Positions 16,950 to 25,083 of a stretch of 64,000 nucleotides of DNA are shown piece by piece. The notes under the pieces are model-generated. The model saw only the letters and a list, made by a program, of their open reading frames with translations. It was not told the DNA's origin and made no database searches. Position 1 is the first letter of the stretch. Each line of letters opens with the position of its first letter. Made by a program: the position numbers and the translations under genes. The stretch comes from Phycisphaerales bacterium (GTDB lineage Bacteria; Planctomycetota; Phycisphaerae; Phycisphaerales; UBA1924): contig JAVJNT010000002.1 of NCBI GenBank assembly GCA_040217175.1, forward strand, positions 744,001 to 808,000, read 5' to 3'.

Positions 16950-17708
16950 ATGCCGTCGATCACCGTCAAGCTGGCCGGCGCGGTTGCTTCTGTTTTGGCC
17001 GTCTCACCGCTGGCGTACGCCCAAAATCTCATTCCGGGAGGCGACTTTAGCGCCGGGCTGGCGGCGTTTGAAACCGATTACCAGATCGTGTCCCAACTCG
17101 ACGTCGATGAAGGCACGCTCAACGTGTTTGACACGGGCGACGTGTACCGAACGTTCCCGGCCGTGGAGGTGGTGGGACCGGACCACACGACGGGCGACGG
17201 GGCACAGTTGGTCGTGAACGGATCGCCAGATGCCGGCACGTCGGTGCTTCGTTTCCGTGCAAACGTGCCGCGGGCCGGGCGATACACCGTCTCGATCTAC
17301 TACACCAACACCAGCTTTGGCAGTCGTGGCAACGATGCCGAACTGGGCATCCTCGTCGATGGATCGCAGATCGGTGAGACGGTGCGAACCAGACCGGCGG
17401 GCATCTGGGACGCGTGGTTGAAGTTAGAACGAGAGATCACGCTGGCGGCAGCGGGCCCCGTCGTGGTCGAGGTGTTCGAGGCATCAGGGCAACGCTCGGG
17501 CAACGACTTTGCGCTCGACGATTTCTCGCTCGTCGAGACGTGTCGCGCAGATTTGGACGCCGATGGCGTTCTCACACTGTTCGACTTCTTGGCGTTCGGA
17601 GTCTTGTACGACGTTGGCTCTCCCTTGGCCGACTTCGACGGCGACGGTAGCCTCACCATCTTCGACTTCCTCGCCTTCCAGAATGCCTTCGACCTCGGAT
17701 GCCCATGA
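16950..17708 (+). CDS. Secreted GC-type dockerin-tailed protein with CBM-like domain
   Basis: 252 residues. ATG 16950 follows AAAGGAG and starts a signal peptide (MPSITVKLAGAVASVLAVSP...AYA). The mature domain (NLIPGGDFSAGLAAFETDYQ ... VLRFRANVPRAGRYTVSIYY ... NDFALDDFSLVETC) has the layout of jelly-roll carbohydrate-binding or PEP-CTERM-associated domains: an N-terminal 'NL(I/V)xxGDFS' strand and a C-terminal 'DDFSL' strand. Two dockerin repeats (DLDADGVLTLFDFLAF, DFDGDGSLTIFDFLAFQ) end in GCP. A role in surface glycan binding is plausible but inferred. Confidence 0.78.
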   Translation: MPSITVKLAGAVASVLAVSPLAYAQNLIPGGDFSAGLAAFETDYQIVSQLDVDEGTLNVFDTGDVYRTFPAVEVVGPDHTTGDGAQLVVNGSPDAGTSVLRFRANVPRAGRYTVSIYYTNTSFGSRGNDAELGILVDGSQIGETVRTRPAGIWDAWLKLEREITLAAAGPVVVEVFEASGQRSGNDFALDDFSLVETCRADLDADGVLTLFDFLAFGVLYDVGSPLADFDGDGSLTIFDFLAFQNAFDLGCP

Positions 17709-17756
17709 GCACCGGGCCGGGGTAGGCACGGGGCATCGCTCCTACCCTGCCCTCCC

Positions 17757-19604
17757 ATGACCCCCACCGCCCAGACCGCCTCCCAATCCCCCTCCCAACC
17801 CGGCAAAGCCGGAGCCCTCCTTGCCGCCCGCCAGGGCGATATCCACCTGTGGAGCCAGACCCTCATCCCCACCACCCGCGAGGCCCCCGCCGACGCGACG
17901 ACGCCCAGCCACGTCTTCCTGGTGCGGGCGGGGTTCATCCGGCAGCTCGCCGCGGGGGTGTACGACTACCTGCCGCTGGCCTGGCGGAGCCTCCGCAAGA
18001 TCCAGGAGATCGTGCGCCAGGAGCACGAGCGGATCGGGGCGATGGAGATGCTCTTCCCCGCGTTCGAGCCGATGAGCCTCTTAAAGGAAACCGGCCGCGA
18101 CGAGGCGTACGGCGACGACCTGTTTACCTTGGAGGACCGGCACGGGCGGGCCCTCGCGCTCGCCCCGACCCACGAAGAGCCCATCGTCGAGATGATGAAG
18201 GGCGCGGTGACCAGCTACAAGCAGCTGCCGCTGAGCCTGTACCAGATCCAGACCAAGTTCCGCGACGAGCCGCGGCCGCGCTCGGGGCTGCTGCGCTGCC
18301 GCGAGTTCATCATGAAGGACGCGTACTCGTTCCACCTCAATCAGCAGGGCGAGGGCGGGCTGGACGTGACCTACGACCACTTCTACGACGCGTACACGCG
18401 GATCTTCACGCGGTGCGGCCTGACGTTCACCGCCGTCGAGGCCGAGAGCGGGCCCATCGGCGGCTCGGCCAGCCACGAGTTCATGGTGCACGCCGAGAGC
18501 GGCGAGGACAAGGTGCTCGTGTGCCCGGTGAGCGGGTACGCGGCGAACGTGGAGAAGGCGGAGATCGGGGAGCGGGCTTGGAGCTTCGAGGGTGCTGCTT
18601 CGCAGGAACTCAAGAAGCACCACACGCCGGAGATGCCGGGGATCGAGCTCGTCGCCGGGCACCTGGGGACGACCGCGGCGGGCATGCTCAAGACCATCGT
18701 CTTCGAGCGCGTCTTGAAAGACCCGGACAAGACGAAGTACGTCCTGGCCGTGGTACGCGGCGACCACGACGTGAACGAGGGCAAGGTACGCGACGCGGTG
18801 GGCTCGGGCGTGAAGCTGGCCGACGAGGCGAAGGCGAAGGCGGATGGGCTGGCGATCGGCTACTTGAGCCCGAGCGCGTTCGCCAGGCTGACCGGAGCGA
18901 CGATCGTCGTCGACCCCGACGCGGCGCAGGGCTCGACCGCCTGGGCGACCGGCGCCGATGAGATGGACCACCACGTCACCGGCTGGCACTGGGGCCGCGA
19001 CCTCGGGTACGAGACCGAGAAGCTCAAGGTCGCCGATATCCGCAACGCCGAAGAAGGCGACCCGTCGCCGCGGGCCGAGGGCGCGAGGCTCGAGACCCAG
19101 CGCGGCATCGAAGTCGGCCACATCTTCAAGCTGGGCACGAAGTACTCCGATGCGATGGACTTCAAGGTGCTCGCCGAGGACCAGAAGCCGCGGTCGGTCA
19201 CCATGGGCTGCTACGGGATCGGCGTCAGCCGGACGATGGCCGCGTGCGTCGAGATGAGCCACGACGACAACGGCATCGTCTGGCCGGCGGCCGTCGCGCC
19301 GTACCACGTGCAGATCATCCTGATGAAGCCCGAGGACGAGAAGCAGCAATCCGTCGCCAGCGACCTGGCCCAGCAACTGGCCGCGAAGGGCGCCGACGTG
19401 CTGATCGACGACCGCAAGGAGCGCCCGGGCCCGAAGTTCAAGGACGCCGACCTGATCGGCATCCCTGTTCGCCTCACGCTGGGCGACAAGGCCCTGGACG
19501 CCGGCGGCGTGGAGTTCAAGCTCCGCAAGGACGCGGGCAAGGGCGAGGTCGTGCCGATGGCCGAGGTCGTTGAGCGTTGCGTGAGCGCGCTGGAGAGCGC
19601 ATGA
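17757..19604 (+). CDS. proS: Prolyl-tRNA synthetase
   Basis: 615 residues, slightly longer than usual because of a poorly conserved N-terminal extension of about 25 residues. It charges tRNA-Pro. Class II signatures are clear: LVRAGFIRQLAAGVYDYLPL (motif 1 area), THEEPIVEMM, FRDEPRPRSGLLRCREFIMK (motif 2), GCYGIGVSRTMAACVEMSHD (motif 3 region), then the anticodon-binding domain (VQIILMKPEDEK ... IDDRKERPGPKFKDADLIG). The segment between motifs 2 and 3 is long, consistent with the bacterial INS editing domain. The stop overlaps the following ATPase start by ATGA. Confidence 0.95.
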   Translation: MTPTAQTASQSPSQPGKAGALLAARQGDIHLWSQTLIPTTREAPADATTPSHVFLVRAGFIRQLAAGVYDYLPLAWRSLRKIQEIVRQEHERIGAMEMLFPAFEPMSLLKETGRDEAYGDDLFTLEDRHGRALALAPTHEEPIVEMMKGAVTSYKQLPLSLYQIQTKFRDEPRPRSGLLRCREFIMKDAYSFHLNQQGEGGLDVTYDHFYDAYTRIFTRCGLTFTAVEAESGPIGGSASHEFMVHAESGEDKVLVCPVSGYAANVEKAEIGERAWSFEGAASQELKKHHTPEMPGIELVAGHLGTTAAGMLKTIVFERVLKDPDKTKYVLAVVRGDHDVNEGKVRDAVGSGVKLADEAKAKADGLAIGYLSPSAFARLTGATIVVDPDAAQGSTAWATGADEMDHHVTGWHWGRDLGYETEKLKVADIRNAEEGDPSPRAEGARLETQRGIEVGHIFKLGTKYSDAMDFKVLAEDQKPRSVTMGCYGIGVSRTMAACVEMSHDDNGIVWPAAVAPYHVQIILMKPEDEKQQSVASDLAQQLAAKGADVLIDDRKERPGPKFKDADLIGIPVRLTLGDKALDAGGVEFKLRKDAGKGEVVPMAEVVERCVSALESA

Positions 19605-20335
19605 GCGTGCTGCTCAACGCGAAGGACGTCCACAAGACCTACAGGCTGGGCCGCGTGCCGGTGCCGGTGCTGCGTGGGGCGTCGATCACCCTCAAGGAAG
19701 GCGAGTGGGTCGCGATCCTCGGCGCCTCGGGCAGCGGCAAGAGCACGCTGCTGCACCTGATCGGCGGATTGGACAAGCCCCAGGACGGCACGATCACCTT
19801 CCAGGGACGCGACATCTCCCGCCTCGGGCCGGGCGGGCTCAACCGCTACCGCTCGCGCGACGTGGGCATCGTCTTCCAGTTCTACCACCTGCTGCCCGAG
19901 CTCGACGTGATGGGCAACGTGCTGCTGGGCGCGATGACGCAGGGCGTGCTGGGCCGCAAGGTCCCCGCCGAGCGGCGGTCGCGTGCGAAGGAGCTGCTCA
20001 CGGCCTTCGGCCTGGGCGAGCGCTTGCGCCACAAGCCCGCCCAGCTCAGCGGCGGCGAGCGCCAGCGGGTGGCCATCGCCCGGGCCCTGATCGCCGACCC
20101 CCCGCTGCTGCTGGCCGACGAGCCCACCGGCAACCTCGACCAGCACACCGGCGAGGGCATCCTCGACGCCCTCGAGAAGGTCGTTCGGCCGGATGACGAC
20201 TCGATTGATGGGGGGGCCCCGAAGCGCGCCATGCTCATGGTCACCCACGACCAGCACGTGGCCGAGCGGGCCGACCGGATCGTGCACATGGTCGATGGGC
20301 AGATCGTCGAGGCCGAGGCGGTCGCAAAGGCCTAG
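19601..20335 (+). CDS. ABC transporter ATP-binding protein, LolD/MacB-like
   Basis: 244 residues, ATG 19601 overlapping the proS stop. Walker A GASGSGKST (about residue 43), Q-loop VFQFYHLLPELDVMGNVLLG, signature LSGGERQRVAIARAL (about 149), Walker B LLADEPTGNLD and the H-loop VTHDQHVAERADRI are all present. The short form with LHLIGGLDKPQDG is typical of the LolD/MacB/FtsE class, which power lipoprotein release or export. No permease lies beside it, so the partner must be elsewhere. The stretch between the D-loop and H-loop contains an unusual insert (RPDDDSIDGGAPKRA). Confidence 0.85.
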   Translation: MSVLLNAKDVHKTYRLGRVPVPVLRGASITLKEGEWVAILGASGSGKSTLLHLIGGLDKPQDGTITFQGRDISRLGPGGLNRYRSRDVGIVFQFYHLLPELDVMGNVLLGAMTQGVLGRKVPAERRSRAKELLTAFGLGERLRHKPAQLSGGERQRVAIARALIADPPLLLADEPTGNLDQHTGEGILDALEKVVRPDDDSIDGGAPKRAMLMVTHDQHVAERADRIVHMVDGQIVEAEAVAKA

Positions 20336-20520
20336 GGACAGCCCGTATTCCACGGGTGGGATCTCTGGTTGGTCCCCACTAGGTTCTGGCCCGCGCCGGG
20401 CGGCGATGGCGCGTAGTATGCTCGCGATTGGGCTCGCCCTGGGGGGGCAAGGGGCCGTTCGGTCGCCGGACGCCGTTGCACCCTCGTTGCCGCGGGCCAC
20501 AGGGCAGGGAACCCAGCACG

Positions 20521-21384
20521 TTGACACCCACGGGCGCCACCGGACAGCACGCTTCGGCCGACTCGGCCCATACGGCCTCCTCGCCGGCGAGCGGGCGACC
20601 GATCACGCTGCGCGGTCTGAGCGGCACGGTGCCGGCGACGGTCGAGGAGGTCGGTGCCGGCGCGGCGGTCGTGTTCCTGCACGGGCTGGTGGGCCTGAAC
20701 GAGCACTGGGAAGAGGTCGTCCGCCTGGCCGAGCCGAGCGTGCGGTGCGTGCTGCTGCAGGTGCCGCTGCTCGACCTGCGCGGCGACGACTGCTCGATCG
20801 ACGGCGTCACGGCCCTGACGATCGACTTCCTGCAGAAGCACTTCGACCACCCGGTCGTGCTCGTGGGCAACAGCTTCGGCGGTCACGTTGCATTGCGCGT
20901 TGCGCTGCAGCGGCCCGACCTGGTGCGCGGCCTGGTGCTCGCCGGCAGCAGCGGGCTCATCGAGAAGTCGATGGTCAGCGACGTCCAGCTCCGTCCCAGC
21001 CGCGGCTGGCTGCAACGCAAGATCGGTGAGCTGTTCTACGACCCCAGCACGCACATGCGCGACAGCGACATCGAGCGCGCCTACCAGCAACTGAGCGAGC
21101 GCGGCGGAGCGCGGGCGATGGTCCGGCTCAGCCGCAGCGCCCGGCGGAACCACCTGGGCTCGCGCATGAGCGGCATCGGCGCGCCCACGCTCTTGATCTG
21201 GGGCAAGCAGGACATCGTGACGCCGCCCGAGGCCGCCGAGCAGTTCGCCTCGATGCTCGGTCGCTCGCGGCTGGTCTGGTTCGACCGCTGCGGCCACGTG
21301 CCCATGATGGAACACCCCGAGCCGTTCGCCCAGGAGCTCGTCGAGTTCGTCGAGTCGCTCGGCCCCGAGAAGCCGGACGCGTAG
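20521..21384 (+). CDS. Alpha/beta hydrolase
   Basis: 287 residues from the proposed TTG start at 20521; the frame is open further upstream, with another TTG at 20428, and the N-terminus is uncertain. Features are the oxyanion segment VFLHGLVGLNEHWEEV, the nucleophile elbow VLVGNSFGGHVALR (Ser in GNSFGG), the acid region LLIWGKQDIVTPPEAA and the histidine in RCGHVPMMEHPEPFAQEL. The family includes esterases, lipases and C-C hydrolases; the substrate cannot be told. It is 9 bp upstream of the GH3-family gene and probably cotranscribed with it. Confidence 0.82.
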   Translation: MTPTGATGQHASADSAHTASSPASGRPITLRGLSGTVPATVEEVGAGAAVVFLHGLVGLNEHWEEVVRLAEPSVRCVLLQVPLLDLRGDDCSIDGVTALTIDFLQKHFDHPVVLVGNSFGGHVALRVALQRPDLVRGLVLAGSSGLIEKSMVSDVQLRPSRGWLQRKIGELFYDPSTHMRDSDIERAYQQLSERGGARAMVRLSRSARRNHLGSRMSGIGAPTLLIWGKQDIVTPPEAAEQFASMLGRSRLVWFDRCGHVPMMEHPEPFAQELVEFVESLGPEKPDA

Positions 21385-21393
21385 GCCCCGCCC

Positions 21394-23040
21394 GTGGCAC
21401 GCACCGCGATCACGGACCAGCCCGGCGGCCTGCGATGGACCTCGCTCATCGGCGCGGGGCTGCACGCACGCGTGGCCGGCCGGGCGAAGAAGCTCCGCAG
21501 GTACGACTACTGGAACGCCAACACGGCGTACGTGCAGCGGGCCCAGCTGCGATCGCTCCTGGAGCAAGCAAAGGACACGGCGTTCGGATGCGAATACGGC
21601 TTCGCCAGTGTGCTCAAGGCCAGCGACGCGGACATCGCCGGCGAGTATCGCAAGGCCGTGCCCGCGCGCGATTACGTGGCGTTCCTGCCGTACGTCCAGC
21701 GGATGGTCGAGGGCGCCGAGCCCGACGTCCTCTGGCCGGGCCTGGTCAAGCAGTTCTGCCAGACCAGCGGGACGACGGCGGGCGACAAGCGGATCCCCAT
21801 CAGCGACGCGATGATGAAGAGCAACTTCAAGGCGTCGCTGGACATCTTCTCCCACGCCATCAATTGGGGCGTGTCGATCCCCATGCTCTTCGGCGGACGG
21901 GCGCTGTTCCTGGGAGGCTCGAGCGCGCTCGAACGCCAGGACAACGGCATGCTCATCGGCGACCTGTCGGGCATCGCGACCCAGCAGATCCGCTGGCCGC
22001 TCAGCGAGATCTACTCGCCGGGCAAGGACATCGCCCTCATGGACCACTGGCCGAGCAAGCTCGACGCCATGGCCGAACTGACTTCGACCCAAGACATCCG
22101 CATGATCAGCGGCATGCCGAGCTGGACCGTGGCGCTCATGGAGAAGGTGCTTGCCAAGACCGGCAAGCAGCGCATCGACCAGGTCTGGCCCAACCTCACG
22201 CTCTTCACGCACGGCGGCGTGCGGTACGACCCCTTCGAGCCCACCGTGCGCCGCTTGTTTACCGGCGGCGAGCGCGACATCCCGGTCCGCCTGGAGCTCT
22301 ACCCCGCCAGCGAGGGCTTCATCGCCGTCCAGGACGAATTCGGCGAGCCCGGCATGCGCCTCAACGCCGACCACGGCAACTTCTACGAATTCGTGCGGCT
22401 CGAGGACATCGGCGAGGACGATGCCGAGGCCGTGTGCGCCGACGAGGCCGAGCCCGGCCAGCGGTACGTGGTGGTTATGAGCACGTGCGCCGGGCTGTGG
22501 CGCTACGTCATCGGCGACGTCGTGGTCTTCGACAGCGTGCCCAACCGCATGGGCTGGGGCGGCGGGACCGGGCCCGCCCGGCTGCGGATCGTCGGCCGCC
22601 ACAAGCTGTTCATCAACGCCTTCGGCGAGAACCTGATCGTCGAGAACATCGAGACGGCGGTCGCCCACGCCGCCCGCGAGACGGGCATCGAGGTCGGCGA
22701 GTTCACCGCGTCGCCGGTCTACCCGGGCAACGGCGTGCGGTCGGGGCTGCAGCTGGCCGTCGAGGTCGTCCGCCGGGGCGATCTGGGGCAGTTTGCCGAG
22801 GCCTTCGATGCCAAGCTCCAGGGCGAGGTGGTCGACTATCGCGTGAAGCGGACCGACGGGCTGGGCATGGCGCCGCCCATCGTGACGCCGCTCGAGCCGG
22901 GCGCGATCCACCGGTGGATGGAGTCTCGCGGCAAGCTCGGCGGGCAGCACAAGGTCCCGCGGTGCGCCAACCACCGAGAGTTCATGGACGCCCTGGCCGG
23001 GCCCGTCGAGGCGAGCCCGGCGGCCGCAAACCGCCCATAA
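21394..23040 (+). CDS. GH3 auxin-responsive promoter family protein (acyl-adenylating enzyme)
   Basis: 548 residues, GTG start 21394. GH3 proteins adenylate carboxylic acids and transfer them, usually to amino acids. The ATP-binding motifs are visible: FCQTSGTTAGDKRIPIS (about 120-136), YPASEGFIAVQ (about 303), GLWRYVIGDVVVF (about 368) and KLFINAFGENLIVENIE (about 403), followed by a small C-terminal domain ending in EFMDAL. Bacterial members are scattered and mostly uncharacterised. The adjacent hydrolase could release or trim a conjugated product, which is inference. It is unlikely to have anything to do with auxin here. Confidence 0.87.
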   Translation: MARTAITDQPGGLRWTSLIGAGLHARVAGRAKKLRRYDYWNANTAYVQRAQLRSLLEQAKDTAFGCEYGFASVLKASDADIAGEYRKAVPARDYVAFLPYVQRMVEGAEPDVLWPGLVKQFCQTSGTTAGDKRIPISDAMMKSNFKASLDIFSHAINWGVSIPMLFGGRALFLGGSSALERQDNGMLIGDLSGIATQQIRWPLSEIYSPGKDIALMDHWPSKLDAMAELTSTQDIRMISGMPSWTVALMEKVLAKTGKQRIDQVWPNLTLFTHGGVRYDPFEPTVRRLFTGGERDIPVRLELYPASEGFIAVQDEFGEPGMRLNADHGNFYEFVRLEDIGEDDAEAVCADEAEPGQRYVVVMSTCAGLWRYVIGDVVVFDSVPNRMGWGGGTGPARLRIVGRHKLFINAFGENLIVENIETAVAHAARETGIEVGEFTASPVYPGNGVRSGLQLAVEVVRRGDLGQFAEAFDAKLQGEVVDYRVKRTDGLGMAPPIVTPLEPGAIHRWMESRGKLGGQHKVPRCANHREFMDALAGPVEASPAAANRP

Positions 23041-23144
23041 GCCGGCCTCTTGATGAGAAGCCGCCGGCGCGGCGCACTATCCTTTGATTGCCCGAACGAG
23101 GCCCGCGAGAGCCCGCGGCGAACCTGCCCGTACAAAGCCCCCTG

Positions 23145-25037
23145 ATGCGAATCCTTATCTCCAACCCGGACACCATCGGCGACGTCGTCCTGCGCGAACC
23201 GCTGTTCCGGGCGCTGGCGGAGGCGGGGCACGAGCTCGCCCTGGTCGTCAGCCCGCTGGTACAGCCCATGGCCCGGGCCGTGGCACCGACCGCCCGCCTC
23301 ATCGAGCTGCCCATCAACGTCTACGACGGCAAGCTCGACGCCGACGACGAACGCCTCGACGACGTCGTCGAGGCCGCGGAGGCGTTCGACCCCGAGGTAC
23401 TCGTCGGCGCCCCCTTCACCTGGACCATCCTGGAGGAGCGGCTCTGCGAGGCGTTCCCCAAGGCCCGACGCATCGGCCAGGCTGGCGGCAAGTTCCTCGA
23501 TTCCGAGTTCAGCCTCGACGGGGCAACGCCGGTGCTGTTCGACGAGGTCGTCCGGGTCAACGAGGACCTGCACGAACTTCGCAAGAGCGAGGCCCTGGCG
23601 CGAGCGGTGCTTAACGCCGGCGTGTACCTGGACGAGCCGCGGCTGGTGCTCAACGACGAGTTGCAACGGTCGGCCGATGCCGTTCTCGCGCGCCTGGAAC
23701 TCAAGCGTGGCTCGTTCCTTGCTGCGTGCGTAGGCCACCAGGAATACACGGCCGTCCGCAACTGGCGACCCGAGCGATGGGCCGAGGCACTGGCCCACTG
23801 GATGGTGGAGTACGACCGGCCCGTGCTGTTGCTGGGGGCCCAGGGAGAGTCCGAGGTTGCTCGAACGATCGGCGATGCGCTGGAAGCTAAGGGCCTCGAG
23901 CCCAGGCACTGGTTCGGCGGGCCCGAGGGCGACACGCTGCTGCTGGCGGCGCTGCTCGACGCTTCACGCGCGTACGTGGGCAAGGACACAGGGCCGATGC
24001 ACATGGCTGCAGCGCTGGGCAAGCCCGTGCTGGCGGTCTTCGGCGGGGGAACCTGGCCGCGTTTCCGCCCGCTTGTGAAGCCGAGCGTGTCGATCACGCT
24101 TGCGGTGCCCTGCTCGCCGTGCGACTGGCGGTGCGAACAGCGCCGCTCGCACTGCGTCAAGGACGTACCCGTCAGCGCCGTCACCGCGCAGATCGATCGA
24201 TTCGAAAACGGAGAGGTCGAGGGTGCCGACGTGGTGCAGATCGAGCCGAGCCGGGCGATGCTGGTGGGCATGGCCGGCGACGCTGCCCGTGCAGCGAAGC
24301 ACTACCGCGCCGAGCTCTCGATCGCTCGCCGGTCACTCAAGAAGAAGAACGAGGAAACTCGGGAGAAGGCAATGAGCGACAACGCGGTCATGCAGCGGCT
24401 CGATAAGCTCGAGCAGGTGCTGCGGAATTCGAGGTCCGACGAGGCCGAACGCCGGGCCAGCGAGGTGACGCAGAAGCTCACGCAGAACACCCAGGCGCTC
24501 GAGCAGGCAAGGCGAGAGCTGGCCAGCGCCGTCGAGCGCGCCGATACGGCCAACCAGGCGACATCGAGCCTCAAGGCCGAGATCGAGCAACTGAGGACGC
24601 AACTGGAACAGAGCCGGCAGCGGCTGCATGAGTCCGAGTCGAGAGCGGCCGAAGCCGAGAAGACGCGCGACAAGGCCGCGATGCAGCGCGATGCCGCGGA
24701 GCGCGAGGCCGCAGAACTTCGCGCCAAGTACGCCGGCGTCGACCTGCCGAAGCTGCGGGCCGACCTGTCGAAGGCGCGGCGCCTGGTCGGCGCTCTGCAG
24801 GGCGAGAACAACGACTTGAAGCTCCGTGCCGACCAACGGCTCGAAGAACGCCGCGCGATGGAGAAGCTGGCCGACCAGCGACTGGTGGCCGTGCAGAACC
24901 TCGAGAACAAGCTAGGCGAACTGCTCGCCAGCCGATGGCGGCAGATGGGCCAGCGCCTGCACGTGGCGATGGTGCTGCCGTGGGAAGAGGCCGAGCGACG
25001 TCGGCTTCTGGGGACGGGCACGAACGGGCAGCACTAG
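23145..25037 (+). CDS. Glycosyltransferase family 9 (heptosyltransferase-like) with C-terminal coiled coil
   Basis: 630 residues from ATG 23145 (MRILISNPDTIGDVVLREPL), the canonical GT9 N-terminus. An upstream in-frame start would add 19 non-typical residues. The nucleotide-sugar domain shows YVGKDTGPMHMAAALGKPVLAVF (about 278) and the Cys-rich PCSPCDWRCEQ common in GT9. Residues about 395-600 are a long Glu/Ala/Arg/Gln-rich coiled coil (LRTQLEQSRQRLHESESRAA), which GT9 enzymes normally lack and which may tether the enzyme to partners. Likely role: transfer of heptose or another sugar in LPS or surface polysaccharide; gmhA in the window fits heptose use. Confidence 0.84.
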   Translation: MRILISNPDTIGDVVLREPLFRALAEAGHELALVVSPLVQPMARAVAPTARLIELPINVYDGKLDADDERLDDVVEAAEAFDPEVLVGAPFTWTILEERLCEAFPKARRIGQAGGKFLDSEFSLDGATPVLFDEVVRVNEDLHELRKSEALARAVLNAGVYLDEPRLVLNDELQRSADAVLARLELKRGSFLAACVGHQEYTAVRNWRPERWAEALAHWMVEYDRPVLLLGAQGESEVARTIGDALEAKGLEPRHWFGGPEGDTLLLAALLDASRAYVGKDTGPMHMAAALGKPVLAVFGGGTWPRFRPLVKPSVSITLAVPCSPCDWRCEQRRSHCVKDVPVSAVTAQIDRFENGEVEGADVVQIEPSRAMLVGMAGDAARAAKHYRAELSIARRSLKKKNEETREKAMSDNAVMQRLDKLEQVLRNSRSDEAERRASEVTQKLTQNTQALEQARRELASAVERADTANQATSSLKAEIEQLRTQLEQSRQRLHESESRAAEAEKTRDKAAMQRDAAEREAAELRAKYAGVDLPKLRADLSKARRLVGALQGENNDLKLRADQRLEERRAMEKLADQRLVAVQNLENKLGELLASRWRQMGQRLHVAMVLPWEEAERRRLLGTGTNGQH

Positions 25038-25083
25038 GGCGGCTTGAGGCACGCCGGCCCAGGATCCTGAAGGGGAGCGATCG

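Noticed and set aside
20411-20425. TATGCT -10 box at 20417 for the hydrolase gene
   Set aside because: No -35 candidate at a usable distance and the start codon is itself uncertain, so it was not listed as a promoter.
20332-22974. Very long open frame on the minus strand opposite the hydrolase and GH3 genes
   Set aside because: It is an antisense frame produced by the strong G/C third-position bias; the composition (Ala/Arg/Val/His-rich, no motif) is not protein-like and the plus strand carries clear families.
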